NCBI GenBank assembly: GCA_051883095.1
Contig: JBJETB010000023.1
Span: 9,907 to 73,906, forward strand
Source: SUG1106 sp051883095
Lineage (GTDB): Bacteria; Bacillota; Clostridia; Peptostreptococcales; Anaerovoracaceae
Length of the DNA stretch: 64,000 bases
Direction of reading: 5' to 3'
Positions 51,613 to 60,271 of the stretch are shown here, piece after piece. Position numbers and translations under genes: made by a program. The notes under the pieces were generated by a model. The model made no database searches, had not been told where the DNA came from, and saw nothing but the letters and a program-made list of their open reading frames with translations. Numbering within the stretch: the first letter of the stretch is position 1; every line of letters starts with the position of its first letter.

Positions 51613-51639
51613 CGTTATTCCTTTCTTACTATGGAATCA

Positions 51640-51660
51640 CCCCCTGCATAACGCAGGGGG
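51640..51660 (-). other. Intercistronic GC hairpin
   Basis: CCCCCTGC/GCAGGGGG with a 5-base loop between the dehydratase and SDR genes. No T-run in the operon direction, so it is more likely an mRNA processing or stabilising structure than a terminator. Confidence 0.55.
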
Positions 51661-51696
51661 CAAATCAGATGTATATTACTAAGAGATACTGGTATT

Positions 51697-53307
51697 TTAT
51701 TTTGCTTTTTCTTTTGCTTTCTGTGCAGCATCGAATTTGTCAAGCATAGCGCGAGGTGACTGATATCCACGCTCATATCTCGGACATTCCTCGTGTCCAG
51801 GTATTCCTGCAAGATACTTGGCAATTCCTTTCAGCTCTTCTAACGGATAACGTGACATCATAGTGATAGTTTCCATCAGAGGTGAACCGCCTCCGTGTAC
51901 TCCGGCTACTGCTTGTGCACCCTCGAACGGATCACAAAGCTTATTTTCCATCATTCTCATAACACGGTGTGTATCCTCTGCACTCCATGCAGGATTACGA
52001 ACGATATACTTGTTGCAGAGTTCTGCTGTCTCCGGTGCAAAGAAAGACTCCTCTGTAGGAAGTGATGCACAGATACCGCCTGTCAGGTCAGCAAGTATTT
52101 CGTATTCATGGTAAATGTTATGTCCTGCAATTCTTCTTCCTGCATTTGTAAGGATTTCATCAGGAACCTGCTGTCCCGAAGGGAATTTCTCTGATCTGTA
52201 GGCAGAGCACTGACCTGCTGCGAAAACAAGTTCAGCTGTCTGAATAATATCGCAGAGTTTTTCTCTTACATGAGGTTCCTTGGCAATATCGTTAACTTCA
52301 GCAACAAGTGCTGCCTGAGAAGCGATTACTTCTGATACTGCAGTCTTGCATCCTGTATATGAATGGCGATGATAGTGCGCAAACATAAGTGCAAGATAAC
52401 CTGCATAACGGCATACACCTTCACGTTCAAGACCGTTCATAAAGAGTCTTTCATTAGGTACAAATACATCATCAAATATAGTAAGGGACTCAACATCACC
52501 TATCTTTGCGAATGGTGCATCGAGGTGTTTTCTCTCATGATGAAGTCCAGGCAGAACCATAAGCTTGATACCGTCCCAGTCTGCAGGAAGAGCAAATGCA
52601 ACTGCATATTCTGCGTCTTCAGCATCCATGAATTTGGTAGGTGTTACAATTATTTCATCAACATATGATGCATTGGAATTGCATATCTTTGCTCCACGAA
52701 CGATAACACCTTTGCACGGTTTGCCGTCAAGGCCTATACCATCAACATCTGTTTTTATAATATGCACGAACTGGTCAGGGTCCGGCTGCTGATGAGCTCT
52801 CTTATATTTTTTGTTTCTGGAACCCTTTACATCTGTCTGTGCACAGTTGCAAACCAGATCATTATCCTGGCAGTACTTGATATACTTGAGGAGTCTCTGA
52901 TGATATTCGGTCCCGCAAGCCTCATCACAGTCATAAGTTACAGAATACAGAGCATTGAGAGCATCTGTACCCATGCATCTCTGCATGCATCCGCCTACTC
53001 TGTGGCAGATAAGTCTTGTCATAAGCTGCTTCTTCAAAAGGTCATCCACAGACTGATTGATATGTGTAGCTCTGTTATGTACTGAACCGTCAGGATCTGT
53101 AACTACGCACACATCTGCATACTCAGGATCGTTTGCTGTTTCATAGCACTGCTGCATAACGTAGCAGCCGCCTCTTAACCATTCTGCGATATCTCTCTCT
53201 TCGCCTTCCTTGCCATTGGAACGGTCTACACATTTTCCGTTCAGATATACATTGGGTTTCATGGCAAGCAATCTGGCTTTATATTGTTCATATGTTCCTA
53301 TTGCCAT
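51697..53307 (-). CDS. 4-hydroxybutyryl-CoA dehydratase-like flavo/FeS enzyme, copy 1
   Basis: 536 residues of the HpaB/AbfD fold. All four [4Fe-4S] ligands of AbfD have counterparts: C107 and C111 (GGCMQRCMGTDALNALYSVTY), H313 and C320 (HYHRHSYTGC), so radical-type dehydration or isomerisation is likely rather than phenol hydroxylation. AbfD itself turns 4-hydroxybutyryl-CoA into crotonyl-CoA; this protein is about 45 residues longer and no 4-hydroxybutyrate dehydrogenase is nearby, so the substrate may differ. A highly similar second copy lies immediately upstream. Confidence 0.85.
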   Translation of the reverse strand: MAIGTYEQYKARLLAMKPNVYLNGKCVDRSNGKEGEERDIAEWLRGGCYVMQQCYETANDPEYADVCVVTDPDGSVHNRATHINQSVDDLLKKQLMTRLICHRVGGCMQRCMGTDALNALYSVTYDCDEACGTEYHQRLLKYIKYCQDNDLVCNCAQTDVKGSRNKKYKRAHQQPDPDQFVHIIKTDVDGIGLDGKPCKGVIVRGAKICNSNASYVDEIIVTPTKFMDAEDAEYAVAFALPADWDGIKLMVLPGLHHERKHLDAPFAKIGDVESLTIFDDVFVPNERLFMNGLEREGVCRYAGYLALMFAHYHRHSYTGCKTAVSEVIASQAALVAEVNDIAKEPHVREKLCDIIQTAELVFAAGQCSAYRSEKFPSGQQVPDEILTNAGRRIAGHNIYHEYEILADLTGGICASLPTEESFFAPETAELCNKYIVRNPAWSAEDTHRVMRMMENKLCDPFEGAQAVAGVHGGGSPLMETITMMSRYPLEELKGIAKYLAGIPGHEECPRYERGYQSPRAMLDKFDAAQKAKEKAK

Positions 53308-53309
53308 TT

Positions 53310-55005
53310 TTATTTCCTCGTATCTTTTTCTTTATAAGTATTAAATTTGTCAAGCATAGCCCTTGGTGACTGATATCCGCGCTCATATCTCGGACATTTT
53401 TCATGACCAGGAATTCCGGCCAGGTATTTTGCGATTTCCTTTAAGTCTTCTAACGGATAACGGGACATCATAGTGATTGTTTCCATCAGAGGTGAACCGC
53501 CACCGTGTACGCCGGCTACGGCCTGGGCACCGTCAAACGGGTCGCAAAGCCTGTTTTCCATCATTCTCATAACGCGGTGTGTATCCTCTGCACTCCATGC
53601 AGGATTACGAACGATATACTTGTTGCAGANNNNNNNNNNNNNNNNNNNNNNNNNNNNNNNNNNNNNNNNNNNNNNNNNNNNNNNNNNNNNNNNNNNNNNN
53701 NNNNNNNNNNNNNNNNNNNNNNNNNNNNNCCGGTGCAAAGAAAGACTCCTCTGTAGGAAGTGATGCACAGATACCGCCTGTCAGATCAGCAAGAACTTCG
53801 TATTCATGGTAAATGTTATGTCCTGCAATTCTTCTGCCTGCATTTGTGAGAATTTCATCAGGAACCTGCTGTCCTGAAGGGAACTTCTGTGATCTGTAAG
53901 CGGAGCACTGACCTGCTGCGAAAACAAGTTCTGCTGTCTGGATGATATCGCAGAGTTTTTCTCTTACATGCGGTTCCTTGGCGATGTCGTTCACCTCTGC
54001 AACCAGTGCTGCCTGAGATGCGATTACTTCTGAAACGGCAGTCTTGCATCCTGTATATGAATGGCGGTGATAGTGTGCAAACATAAGTGCAAGATAGCCA
54101 GCATACATGCATACATCTTTTCCGTCACGTCCGTTCATGAATACTCTTTCATTTGGAACGAATACATCATCAAATATTGTCATTGACTCAACGTCACCAA
54201 TCTTTGCATATGGTGCATCCAAATGAGTTCTCTTGTGATGAAGTCCCGGAAGGGCCATAATTTTAATACCGTCCCAGTCTGCAGGAAGTGCAAATGATAC
54301 TGCATAGTCTTCATCTCCAGGACCCATGAATTTGGTCGGAGTTGCAATGATTTCATCAGCATAAGGTGCGATTGAATTACATATCTTAGCACCGCGTACA
54401 ATGATTCCCTTGCATGGTTTGCCGTCAAGTCCGATACCATCAACATCTGTTTCTACAACGTGCAGGAACTGGTCAGGATCCGGCTGCTGATGAGCTCTCT
54501 TATATTTGCTGTTTCTTGATCCCTTTACGTCTGTCTGTGCACAGTTGCAGATAAGGTCTTTTTCCTGACAGTACTTGATGTACTTGAGGAGTCTCTGGTG
54601 ATATTCAGTTCCGCAAGCCTCATCACAGTCATAAGTTACAGAATACAGAGCGTTTAGTGCATCTGTACCCATGCATCTCTGCATGCATCCGCCAACCCTG
54701 TGGCAGATAAGTCTTGTCATAAGCTGTTTCTTTAAAAGGTCATCTACTGACTGGTTGATGTGAGTTGCTCTGTCATGCTCTGAACCATCAGGATCAACAA
54801 CTACGCATACATCCCTGTATTCAGGATCGTTTGCAGTGTCATAGCACTGCTTCATAACATAAACTCCGCCTCTCATCCAATCGGCAAAATCACGTTCTTC
54901 GCCTTCTTTTCCGTTGGATCTGTCAACGCATTTACCGTCTAAATATACGTTGGCTTTCATTTTGAGCATTCTCTGTTTATATTCTTCAAATGTTCCAACT
55001 GCCAT
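53310..55005 (-). CDS. 4-hydroxybutyryl-CoA dehydratase-like enzyme, copy 2, interrupted by an assembly gap
   Basis: Tandem paralogue of the 51697 gene, very similar along the whole length, with the same CMQRC and HRHSYTGC cluster ligands. A 100-N gap falls after EESFFAP and before CNKYIVRNPAW. By comparison with copy 1, only 12 bases are missing; replacing 100 Ns by 12 bases gives 1608 bases, an intact 535-residue frame. Therefore I do not call it a pseudogene. The C-terminal tail (KFNTYKEKDTRK) differs from copy 1. The two may form a heteromer or act on different substrates. Confidence 0.85.
53630..53729. other. Scaffold gap (100 N) inside a 122-bp stretch shared by two paralogues
   Basis: The 55 bases to the left and the 55 to the right are identical to copy 1 (51697-53307), and the first differences lie exactly at those limits. 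In copy 1 these flanks are separated by 12 bases (GTTCTGCTGTCT). The gap is a repeat-collapse artefact of a k=55 graph, with about 12 bases truly missing. Confidence 0.88.
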
Positions 55006-55034
55006 TTATTTATCCTCCATGTATATAATTTGCT

Positions 55035-55826
55035 TTAACTAATGGTCATTCCTCCATCTATCGGAAGAAGGACTCCTGTAAGATATCCTCCCGCAGGAGA
55101 TGCCAGAAAATTGACTACAGCAGCAATATCTTCCGGCATAGCATATCGCCTGAGAGAAATCATCCTAGTCACTGCAGCCACATTCTTTTCATCCTTCATA
55201 ACGTCCTTTGTCATATCCGTCAGAACGTATCCCGGAGCAACTGAATTGCATGTTATTCCAAAACGTGCCAGCTCATTAGCCATTATTCTGGTCAGATGTG
55301 CCACTGCCGCTTTTGCTGAACCATACACAGTATCTCCAATCGGACTCTTAATTGCTGCTGCAGATGAAAGATTTATTATACGATAAGGATGGGTCCCTTC
55401 TTCGCAGCCCTGCTCTTTCATCTGAATAGCAGCAGCCTGACTCATAAAATATACGGCCTTCAGATCCACGTCCATAAAACGATCGTAGTATGACTCATCC
55501 ATGTCGATCAGTTTTATCGGCTTGCCTCCTATGCCTGCATTGTTAACAAGCACGTCAAGCCTTCCAAACCGGTCCACAGCAGCCCGAATGAGTTCACACC
55601 TGGATTCAGAATTCGTAACGTCTACTGCTACACCTATAGCTGTGCCTCCATCTGCAATAATTTCTGCTGCTGCTTTTTCGCATTCATCTTTTTTAAGGTC
55701 AGCGATAACAACAGAAGCGCCGAAACCTGCCATGGTCCTTGCAATTGCCTTGCCGATGCCGCGAGCAGCTCCGGTTACGATTACAGTTTTTCCATCCATT
55801 CTGTAATCCGGAAGTTTAATATCCAT
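55035..55826 (-). CDS. Short-chain dehydrogenase/reductase, copy 2
   Basis: 263 residues. Motifs VTGAARGIGKAIARTM, LVNNAGIGGKP, INLSSAAAIKSP and the YGSAK catalytic pair; C-terminal LPIDGGMTIS. It is a different SDR lineage from the 50755 gene despite the parallel position. The role is presumably NAD(P)-linked interconversion of a hydroxy and keto group. GGAG site 9 bases upstream of the ATG. Confidence 0.85.
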   Translation of the reverse strand: MDIKLPDYRMDGKTVIVTGAARGIGKAIARTMAGFGASVVIADLKKDECEKAAAEIIADGGTAIGVAVDVTNSESRCELIRAAVDRFGRLDVLVNNAGIGGKPIKLIDMDESYYDRFMDVDLKAVYFMSQAAAIQMKEQGCEEGTHPYRIINLSSAAAIKSPIGDTVYGSAKAAVAHLTRIMANELARFGITCNSVAPGYVLTDMTKDVMKDEKNVAAVTRMISLRRYAMPEDIAAVVNFLASPAGGYLTGVLLPIDGGMTIS

Positions 55827-55843
55827 TTATTTATTCTCCTGCA

Positions 55844-56935
55844 TTACTTATACTCTTTTGCTTCTTCTTCACCGCTGAGAACACGAACTACGCCTTGAGC
55901 CAAAGCTTCCATTTCGAATTCCCCCGGATATGCTGTAACAGGGGCTATAAAACTGCAGTTTTCTGTGATTTTTTCAACCACATACTTGCTGTATACTATT
56001 CCTCCGCCGAGAAGAATTCCGTCAACCTCGCCTTTTAATACTGCAGCCATTTCTCCGATTGTCTTGCATATCTGATAAATCATGGCATCAAAAACCAGCT
56101 TCGCTTCCTCATTTCCGTTTTCTGCCATTTCAGAAACTTCTCTGGCATCCGACGTTCCGAAATAGCTTACGAATCCGCCTTCTTTCTGGCACAGCTGTTT
56201 TACCTCTGCCTTTGTCTTGCCTGAGAAACAGATGTCAATCATATCGGAAACAGGTATAGAGCCGCATCTGGTAGGTGCCATGGGTCCTTCCCCGCGAATG
56301 ATGTCGTTACCATCAATCATCAGTCCTTTTCTGTGAGCTGATACGGAAACGCCGCCGCCTATATGACATACAATGAAATTCAGGTCTTCATACTTTTTAC
56401 CCATAAGTTTAGCATGGCGAATAGCTGTTTCCTTTAAGTTCAGAGCATGCAGATGGCTCTGTCTCCTAATTCCCTTGATCCCTGTGACTCTGGCAACAGG
56501 CTGAAACTCATCCACATCCGGCGGATTAACTGTAAAAGCTTTGCATCCGTATTTCTCAGCATAAGCTCTCGCAATCTGAACTCCAAGCTGTGCAGGATGA
56601 GTTGTACCGTTGATTCCAATCGTGGCATGGTGGAGAAGAAGATCATTTACTTCATATGTGCCTCCCGCAATGGCAGGCAGTCCTCCGCCTCTTCCTACAC
56701 ATGCATCAAGCCCGTCTAAATCAACATTATTCTTTGTGATTATCTCATCAATGGTTTCAATCCTATATTCGAGCTGGCTTGAAACATTGGGAAACTCCGC
56801 CAGTTTAGAGGCATCGTGAGAAACATTCTCCGAAAAGATTTTCTTTTCACCTTCAAAAAGTGCAACCTTTGTAGATGTTGAACCCGGATTTACAGCAAGT
56901 ATCTTAAAATTCTTTTCCTGTTTTTTCATAGTCAT
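55844..56935 (-). CDS. buk: Butyrate kinase
   Basis: 363 residues of the acetokinase/ASKHA fold: KILAVNPGSTSTKVALFEG at the N-terminus, VGRGGGLPAIAGGTYEVND, FIVCHIGGGVSVSAHRKG and LLGGGIVYSKYVVEKI. It makes ATP and butyrate (or a related acid) from the acyl phosphate supplied by the phosphate butyryltransferase at 58083. It starts two bases after the BKACE2 stop, so the genes are coupled; the ribosome binding site is poor. This is the energy-yielding step of the cluster. Confidence 0.92.
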   Translation of the reverse strand: MTMKKQEKNFKILAVNPGSTSTKVALFEGEKKIFSENVSHDASKLAEFPNVSSQLEYRIETIDEIITKNNVDLDGLDACVGRGGGLPAIAGGTYEVNDLLLHHATIGINGTTHPAQLGVQIARAYAEKYGCKAFTVNPPDVDEFQPVARVTGIKGIRRQSHLHALNLKETAIRHAKLMGKKYEDLNFIVCHIGGGVSVSAHRKGLMIDGNDIIRGEGPMAPTRCGSIPVSDMIDICFSGKTKAEVKQLCQKEGGFVSYFGTSDAREVSEMAENGNEEAKLVFDAMIYQICKTIGEMAAVLKGEVDGILLGGGIVYSKYVVEKITENCSFIAPVTAYPGEFEMEALAQGVVRVLSGEEEAKEYK

Positions 56936-56937
56936 AA

Positions 56938-57777
56938 TTATTTATCAAGGCTTAATATTGCCCTTGCTTCCGCAACTGTAGCAGGCTTCTTATTATTAAG
57001 CTCAACGAACTTAACGGCACGTTCTACGAGAGACAGGTTGTCTGCAGGTACTCCCTTGCTGAAGAATCCTGTATCTTCAAGTCCGACTCTGATATTACCG
57101 TCAAGAGCAAGTGCAGTCTCAAGGATAGGAATGTTCTGTTTTGAAATACCGAATGCTGACCATGTTGAGCCCTCAGGCATTCTTTCTTTCATTTCCTTAA
57201 CGAGTCTGTCAAGGTTTGCAACTGTTGCCTGATCTGCACCATTTACACCAAGTACAAACTGGAAATGGAACGGAGGTTCAATCACTCCCTGCTTGTAGCA
57301 GTGTAATACATCGTCAAACATGCCTTCATAGAAAATTTCGAATTCAGGCTTAATGTTGTTCGCCTTCATTTCCTTTCCTAATCTCATGAGGAATTCAAGG
57401 CTGTTGTCGAAGATATTTAATGGAATCCAGTTGAATGATCCTGCATCAAAAGTAGCCATATCAGGCTTTACGTATGCAAGATGTTCCATTCTCTTTTCAT
57501 ATGATGCGCCAGGTTCGCCTGAAGTTGTGCAGTTGATGATAATATCACATTTGTCACGAATACGGTCAACAGTTTCCTTGAATCTTTCCTTGTCCATTGT
57601 TCCGCGGTCATTGTCATCTCTCATATGAAGGTGTGCGATAGCTGCTCCTGCCTTATAGCAGCGATATACATCTTCTGCGATTTCCTTTGGTGTAATCGGT
57701 ACATTAGGGTTAACTGCCTTAGGTGACAGAGTTCCTGTAGGTGCTACGGTTATAATAGTTTTGTCCTTTAATTCCAT
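56938..57777 (-). CDS. Beta-keto acid cleavage enzyme (BKACE, DUF849), copy 2
   Basis: 279 residues, clearly diverged from copy 1. Zinc ligands in AAIAHLHMRDDNDRG (two His) and IRVGLEDTGFFS (Glu); conserved NCTTSGEPG loop. The residue aligned with Kce Glu14 is Leu (VAPTGTLSP), again arguing against 3-keto-5-aminohexanoate. The start MELKDKTI follows AAGGAG by 6 bases; an ATG 18 bases upstream overlaps that site. First gene behind the iteron-controlled promoter at 57960-57987. Confidence 0.9.
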   Translation of the reverse strand: MELKDKTIITVAPTGTLSPKAVNPNVPITPKEIAEDVYRCYKAGAAIAHLHMRDDNDRGTMDKERFKETVDRIRDKCDIIINCTTSGEPGASYEKRMEHLAYVKPDMATFDAGSFNWIPLNIFDNSLEFLMRLGKEMKANNIKPEFEIFYEGMFDDVLHCYKQGVIEPPFHFQFVLGVNGADQATVANLDRLVKEMKERMPEGSTWSAFGISKQNIPILETALALDGNIRVGLEDTGFFSKGVPADNLSLVERAVKFVELNNKKPATVAEARAILSLDK

Positions 57778-57897
57778 GATGTGCTCCTTTCTCATTTTTG
57801 AGTACGTTTATTTCTTTTTTACTATTGATGTTCTCCGATGAAATCAATAGTTATAGACTGTTAATCTTTCACATCGACATTTAACGTCCTGAATAAG

Positions 57898-57959
57898 TTT
57901 CGTCAACTGAATTCGTTAAACAGATTCGTTAAATTAATTCGGTGAATTTGTTCACTTAT
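57898..57959. promoter_or_regulatory. Five 13-bp iterated operator-like units
   Basis: TTTCGTCAAC (57898), ATTCGTTAAA (57911), ATTCGTTAAA (57924), ATTCGGTGAA (57937) and a weaker GTTCACTTAT (57950) recur every 13 bases with 3-base spacers. They lie just downstream of the -10 box of the BKACE2 promoter, where a bound protein would block initiation. The same 13-base periodicity recurs near 62465 and 62561. Confidence 0.65.
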
Positions 57960-57987
57960 AGTATACAGCCATCTCAAAAAAAGTCAA
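57960..57987 (-). promoter_or_regulatory. Promoter of the BKACE2-buk-dehydratase operon
   Basis: On the minus strand TTGACT (57987-57982), 16 bases, TATACT (57965-57960): a sigma-A promoter that would drive BKACE2 and the long operon down to the activator gene. The leader of about 170 bases carries the iterons. Confidence 0.65.
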
Positions 57988-58020
57988 TACCGATTTTATT
58001 TTTTTATCGTCATATCAAGC

Positions 58021-58056
58021 AAAAAGCTGCAGCACAAAAACCATGTGCCGCAGCCC
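58021..58056 (-). terminator. Terminator after the phosphate butyryltransferase gene
   Basis: GCTGCAGCACA (58026-58036) pairs with TGTGCCGCAGC (58044-58054) with one G-T/A-C difference; the minus-strand read ends in TTTTTGC. It ends the MFS-dehydrogenase-thiolase-ptb operon 27 bases after the last gene. Confidence 0.85.
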
Positions 58057-58082
58057 GTTACTAATACATCTTCTTTTTCTTT

Positions 58083-59006
58083 CTATTTGTTCAGCTCAGC
58101 AAAATAAGGTGCGGCAACTGTTGCAAGAGCAATCGCATTGAGCTTTTCTTCTGCTCTTGCCGCTCTGGAAACCAGAATTACAGGAACCTTTGCTCCAAGA
58201 ACAATTCCTCCTGTCCTTCCCCCAGCCATACCTGTAACGCATTTTGCAAATACATTTCCGCTTACCAGATCTGGCATAAGGAACAGATCAGCATCAGCCG
58301 CAACAGGACTTACATATCCTTTTACTTCCACGGCCTCTTTTTCTGTAGCCAGATCCAGTGAGATAGGACCTTCCACAACGCATCCTGTGATTTCTCCGCT
58401 GAGGTACATCTGCTTAAGTTTATCAGCATCAACTGTTTCCTGCAGTTTAGGACTCACAGTTTCTGCTGCGGCAATTGCGGCAACCTTCGGTTCCTCAAGT
58501 CCCAGTGCATGAAGCAGATCCAGCGCATTGAGAAGTATAGCCTTCTTGGCAGCCAGATCAGGATGCGGAGTAATAGCTACATCGGTAATTGCGAACATCT
58601 TGTGATAGCCCGGCGTCTCAAAAAGGCCTGTAACCGAAAGGCTTCTGTCTGTACGAAGGCCGTTGTCTCTGTTAAGAACTCCGTGCATTATCTCTCCGGT
58701 CTGCATCTTTCCCTTCATGATTGCACCGGCTTTTCCCTCATTGACAAGACGTGCTGCAACAGCAACAGATTCGTTGACATCATTACACTCAATAATAGTG
58801 TAATTCTCAGGATCCTCTGACAGTTCCTTCAGAATATCAAGGGTCTTCTCCTTATTTCCGATCAGATATGCTTCTGCTATACCACATTTTCTTGCTTCAG
58901 AAATAGCTTCCAGAGTATGATAATCATGAGCAAAAGCCACGGCAATGCGAGTTTTGTCTTTCATTTTCTGAGCATGCTCAATTAATTCCTTAAAGCTTTT
59001 AATCAT
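58083..59006 (-). CDS. ptb: Phosphate butyryltransferase
   Basis: 307 residues of the phosphate acetyl/butyryltransferase family: MKGKMQTGEIMHGVLNRDNGLR, SVTGLFETPGYHKMFAITDVA, and LMPDLVSGNVFAKCVTGMAGGRTGGIVLGAKVP motifs in order. Converts butyryl-CoA (or similar) plus phosphate to the acyl phosphate used by butyrate kinase. It is in a different operon from buk, which is unusual because ptb-buk pairs are normally adjacent; both operons share the 13-bp iterons. Confidence 0.92.
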   Translation of the reverse strand: MIKSFKELIEHAQKMKDKTRIAVAFAHDYHTLEAISEARKCGIAEAYLIGNKEKTLDILKELSEDPENYTIIECNDVNESVAVAARLVNEGKAGAIMKGKMQTGEIMHGVLNRDNGLRTDRSLSVTGLFETPGYHKMFAITDVAITPHPDLAAKKAILLNALDLLHALGLEEPKVAAIAAAETVSPKLQETVDADKLKQMYLSGEITGCVVEGPISLDLATEKEAVEVKGYVSPVAADADLFLMPDLVSGNVFAKCVTGMAGGRTGGIVLGAKVPVILVSRAARAEEKLNAIALATVAAPYFAELNK

Positions 59007-59034
59007 TTTTTAACCTCTCAGTTTTTCGCTTATG

Positions 59035-60216
59035 CTACTTTATACGCTCGAAAATTCCTGCTGCTCCCATACCACCGCCGACGCACATGGTGATGAGTGC
59101 ATATTTTCCGTCTATTCTTTCGAGTTCATCAAGGGCTTTTGAGGTAAGAACACCGCCTGTTGCTCCAAGAGGATGGCCAAGAGCCATAGCTCCGCCGTTC
59201 GGATTAACCTTTGAATAGTCCATCTTAAGCTCGCGGATGCATGCGATTGCCTGTGATGCAAACGCTTCATTGATTTCGATAACATCCATATCATCCACTG
59301 TAAGGCCTGTAAGTTCCATTACCTTTGGAACGGCATAAGCAGGTCCCATACCCATAAGTTCCGGCTCACATCCTGCGATTGCATAGCCGAGGAAACGAGC
59401 GATAGGCTTGATTCCCAGTTCTTTTGCCTTATCATCAGCCATAAGAACTGCAAATCCTGCACCGTCACTTGTCTGTGATGAAATTGCTGCTGTTACTACT
59501 CCGTCTTCCTTGAAGCAAGGCTTAAGCTGTGCAAGGGATTCCATTGTAGTTCCTTTTCTGATACCCTGGTCTTTATCGAAAACGATAGGATTTCCTTCAA
59601 CGTCTACTCCCGGAACAGGAATGATGGATGGTGCAAGTCTTCCCGCCTCCTGAGCTTCGGCAGCTTTTCTGTGGCTGTCTACTGCCATCTGCTCCATCTC
59701 TTCTCTTGTGATTCCATACTTTGCTGCAACGTTTTCTGCTGTGAGACCCATGGAAATATATAATTCAGGGTCGTTTTCAAGAATCCAGTCGTCAAGAAGG
59801 TCTTCATGGTCAAGCATGTTGCTCATAGGAATCGCTGACATACTCTCAACACCACCGGCAGCTATACAGTCAGCAAGTCCTGCTTCAATTTCTGCTGCTG
59901 CCAAAGCCATAGTCTGAAGTCCTGAACAGCAGAAACGGTTTACAGTTACTGCAGGTACACTATGCGGAATTCCTGCTCTTGAAGCAACCATACGAGCCAT
60001 GTTGAAGCCCTGTGGTCCTTCCTGAATTGCACAGCCGACGATAACATCTTCAAGCATTGCAGGATCTAACTTAGGACATCTTTCAAGTACTCCCTTGAGG
60101 ACCAGTCCGCCGTATTCAACAGGATGACTGTTTCTGAGTGCTCCTTTTTTGCCTGATTTACCAACTGCAGAACGTCCATATGCTACTACTACTACATTTT
60201 TAAGTGCTTTTTTCAT
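59035..60216 (-). CDS. Acetyl-CoA C-acyltransferase (thiolase), copy 2
   Basis: 393 residues. Nucleophile Cys in TVNRFCCSGLQTMALAA, His in LGHPLGATGGVL and second Cys in TMCVGGGMGAAGIFERI. It is similar to copy 1 but clearly older in divergence than the dehydratase pair. The start MKKALKNVVVV (60216) has GAGGAGG just upstream; the TTG 18 bases earlier is rejected. Part of the MFS-dehydrogenase-thiolase-ptb operon. Confidence 0.92.
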   Translation of the reverse strand: MKKALKNVVVVAYGRSAVGKSGKKGALRNSHPVEYGGLVLKGVLERCPKLDPAMLEDVIVGCAIQEGPQGFNMARMVASRAGIPHSVPAVTVNRFCCSGLQTMALAAAEIEAGLADCIAAGGVESMSAIPMSNMLDHEDLLDDWILENDPELYISMGLTAENVAAKYGITREEMEQMAVDSHRKAAEAQEAGRLAPSIIPVPGVDVEGNPIVFDKDQGIRKGTTMESLAQLKPCFKEDGVVTAAISSQTSDGAGFAVLMADDKAKELGIKPIARFLGYAIAGCEPELMGMGPAYAVPKVMELTGLTVDDMDVIEINEAFASQAIACIRELKMDYSKVNPNGGAMALGHPLGATGGVLTSKALDELERIDGKYALITMCVGGGMGAAGIFERIK

Positions 60217-60271
60217 TTTTTCCTCCTCTGCCAATATTAAGGCATTTTATTTTCTATTTTTATGTTTTTTT

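Noticed and set aside
51697..53307. 4-hydroxyphenylacetate 3-monooxygenase
   Set aside because: The fold is shared, but the four [4Fe-4S] ligands of AbfD are present and the flanking genes are CoA-ester enzymes; no flavin reductase partner is nearby.
53310..53768. Truncated extra dehydratase gene or frameshifted pseudogene
   Set aside because: The frame change comes from the 100-N gap (100 is not a multiple of 3); with the predicted 12 bases the frame is intact.
44211..57795. Lysine (3-keto-5-aminohexanoate) fermentation cluster
   Set aside because: Only the BKACE fold matches. Aminomutases, diaminohexanoate dehydrogenase and aminobutyryl-CoA ammonia-lyase are absent and the amine-contact Glu is not conserved.
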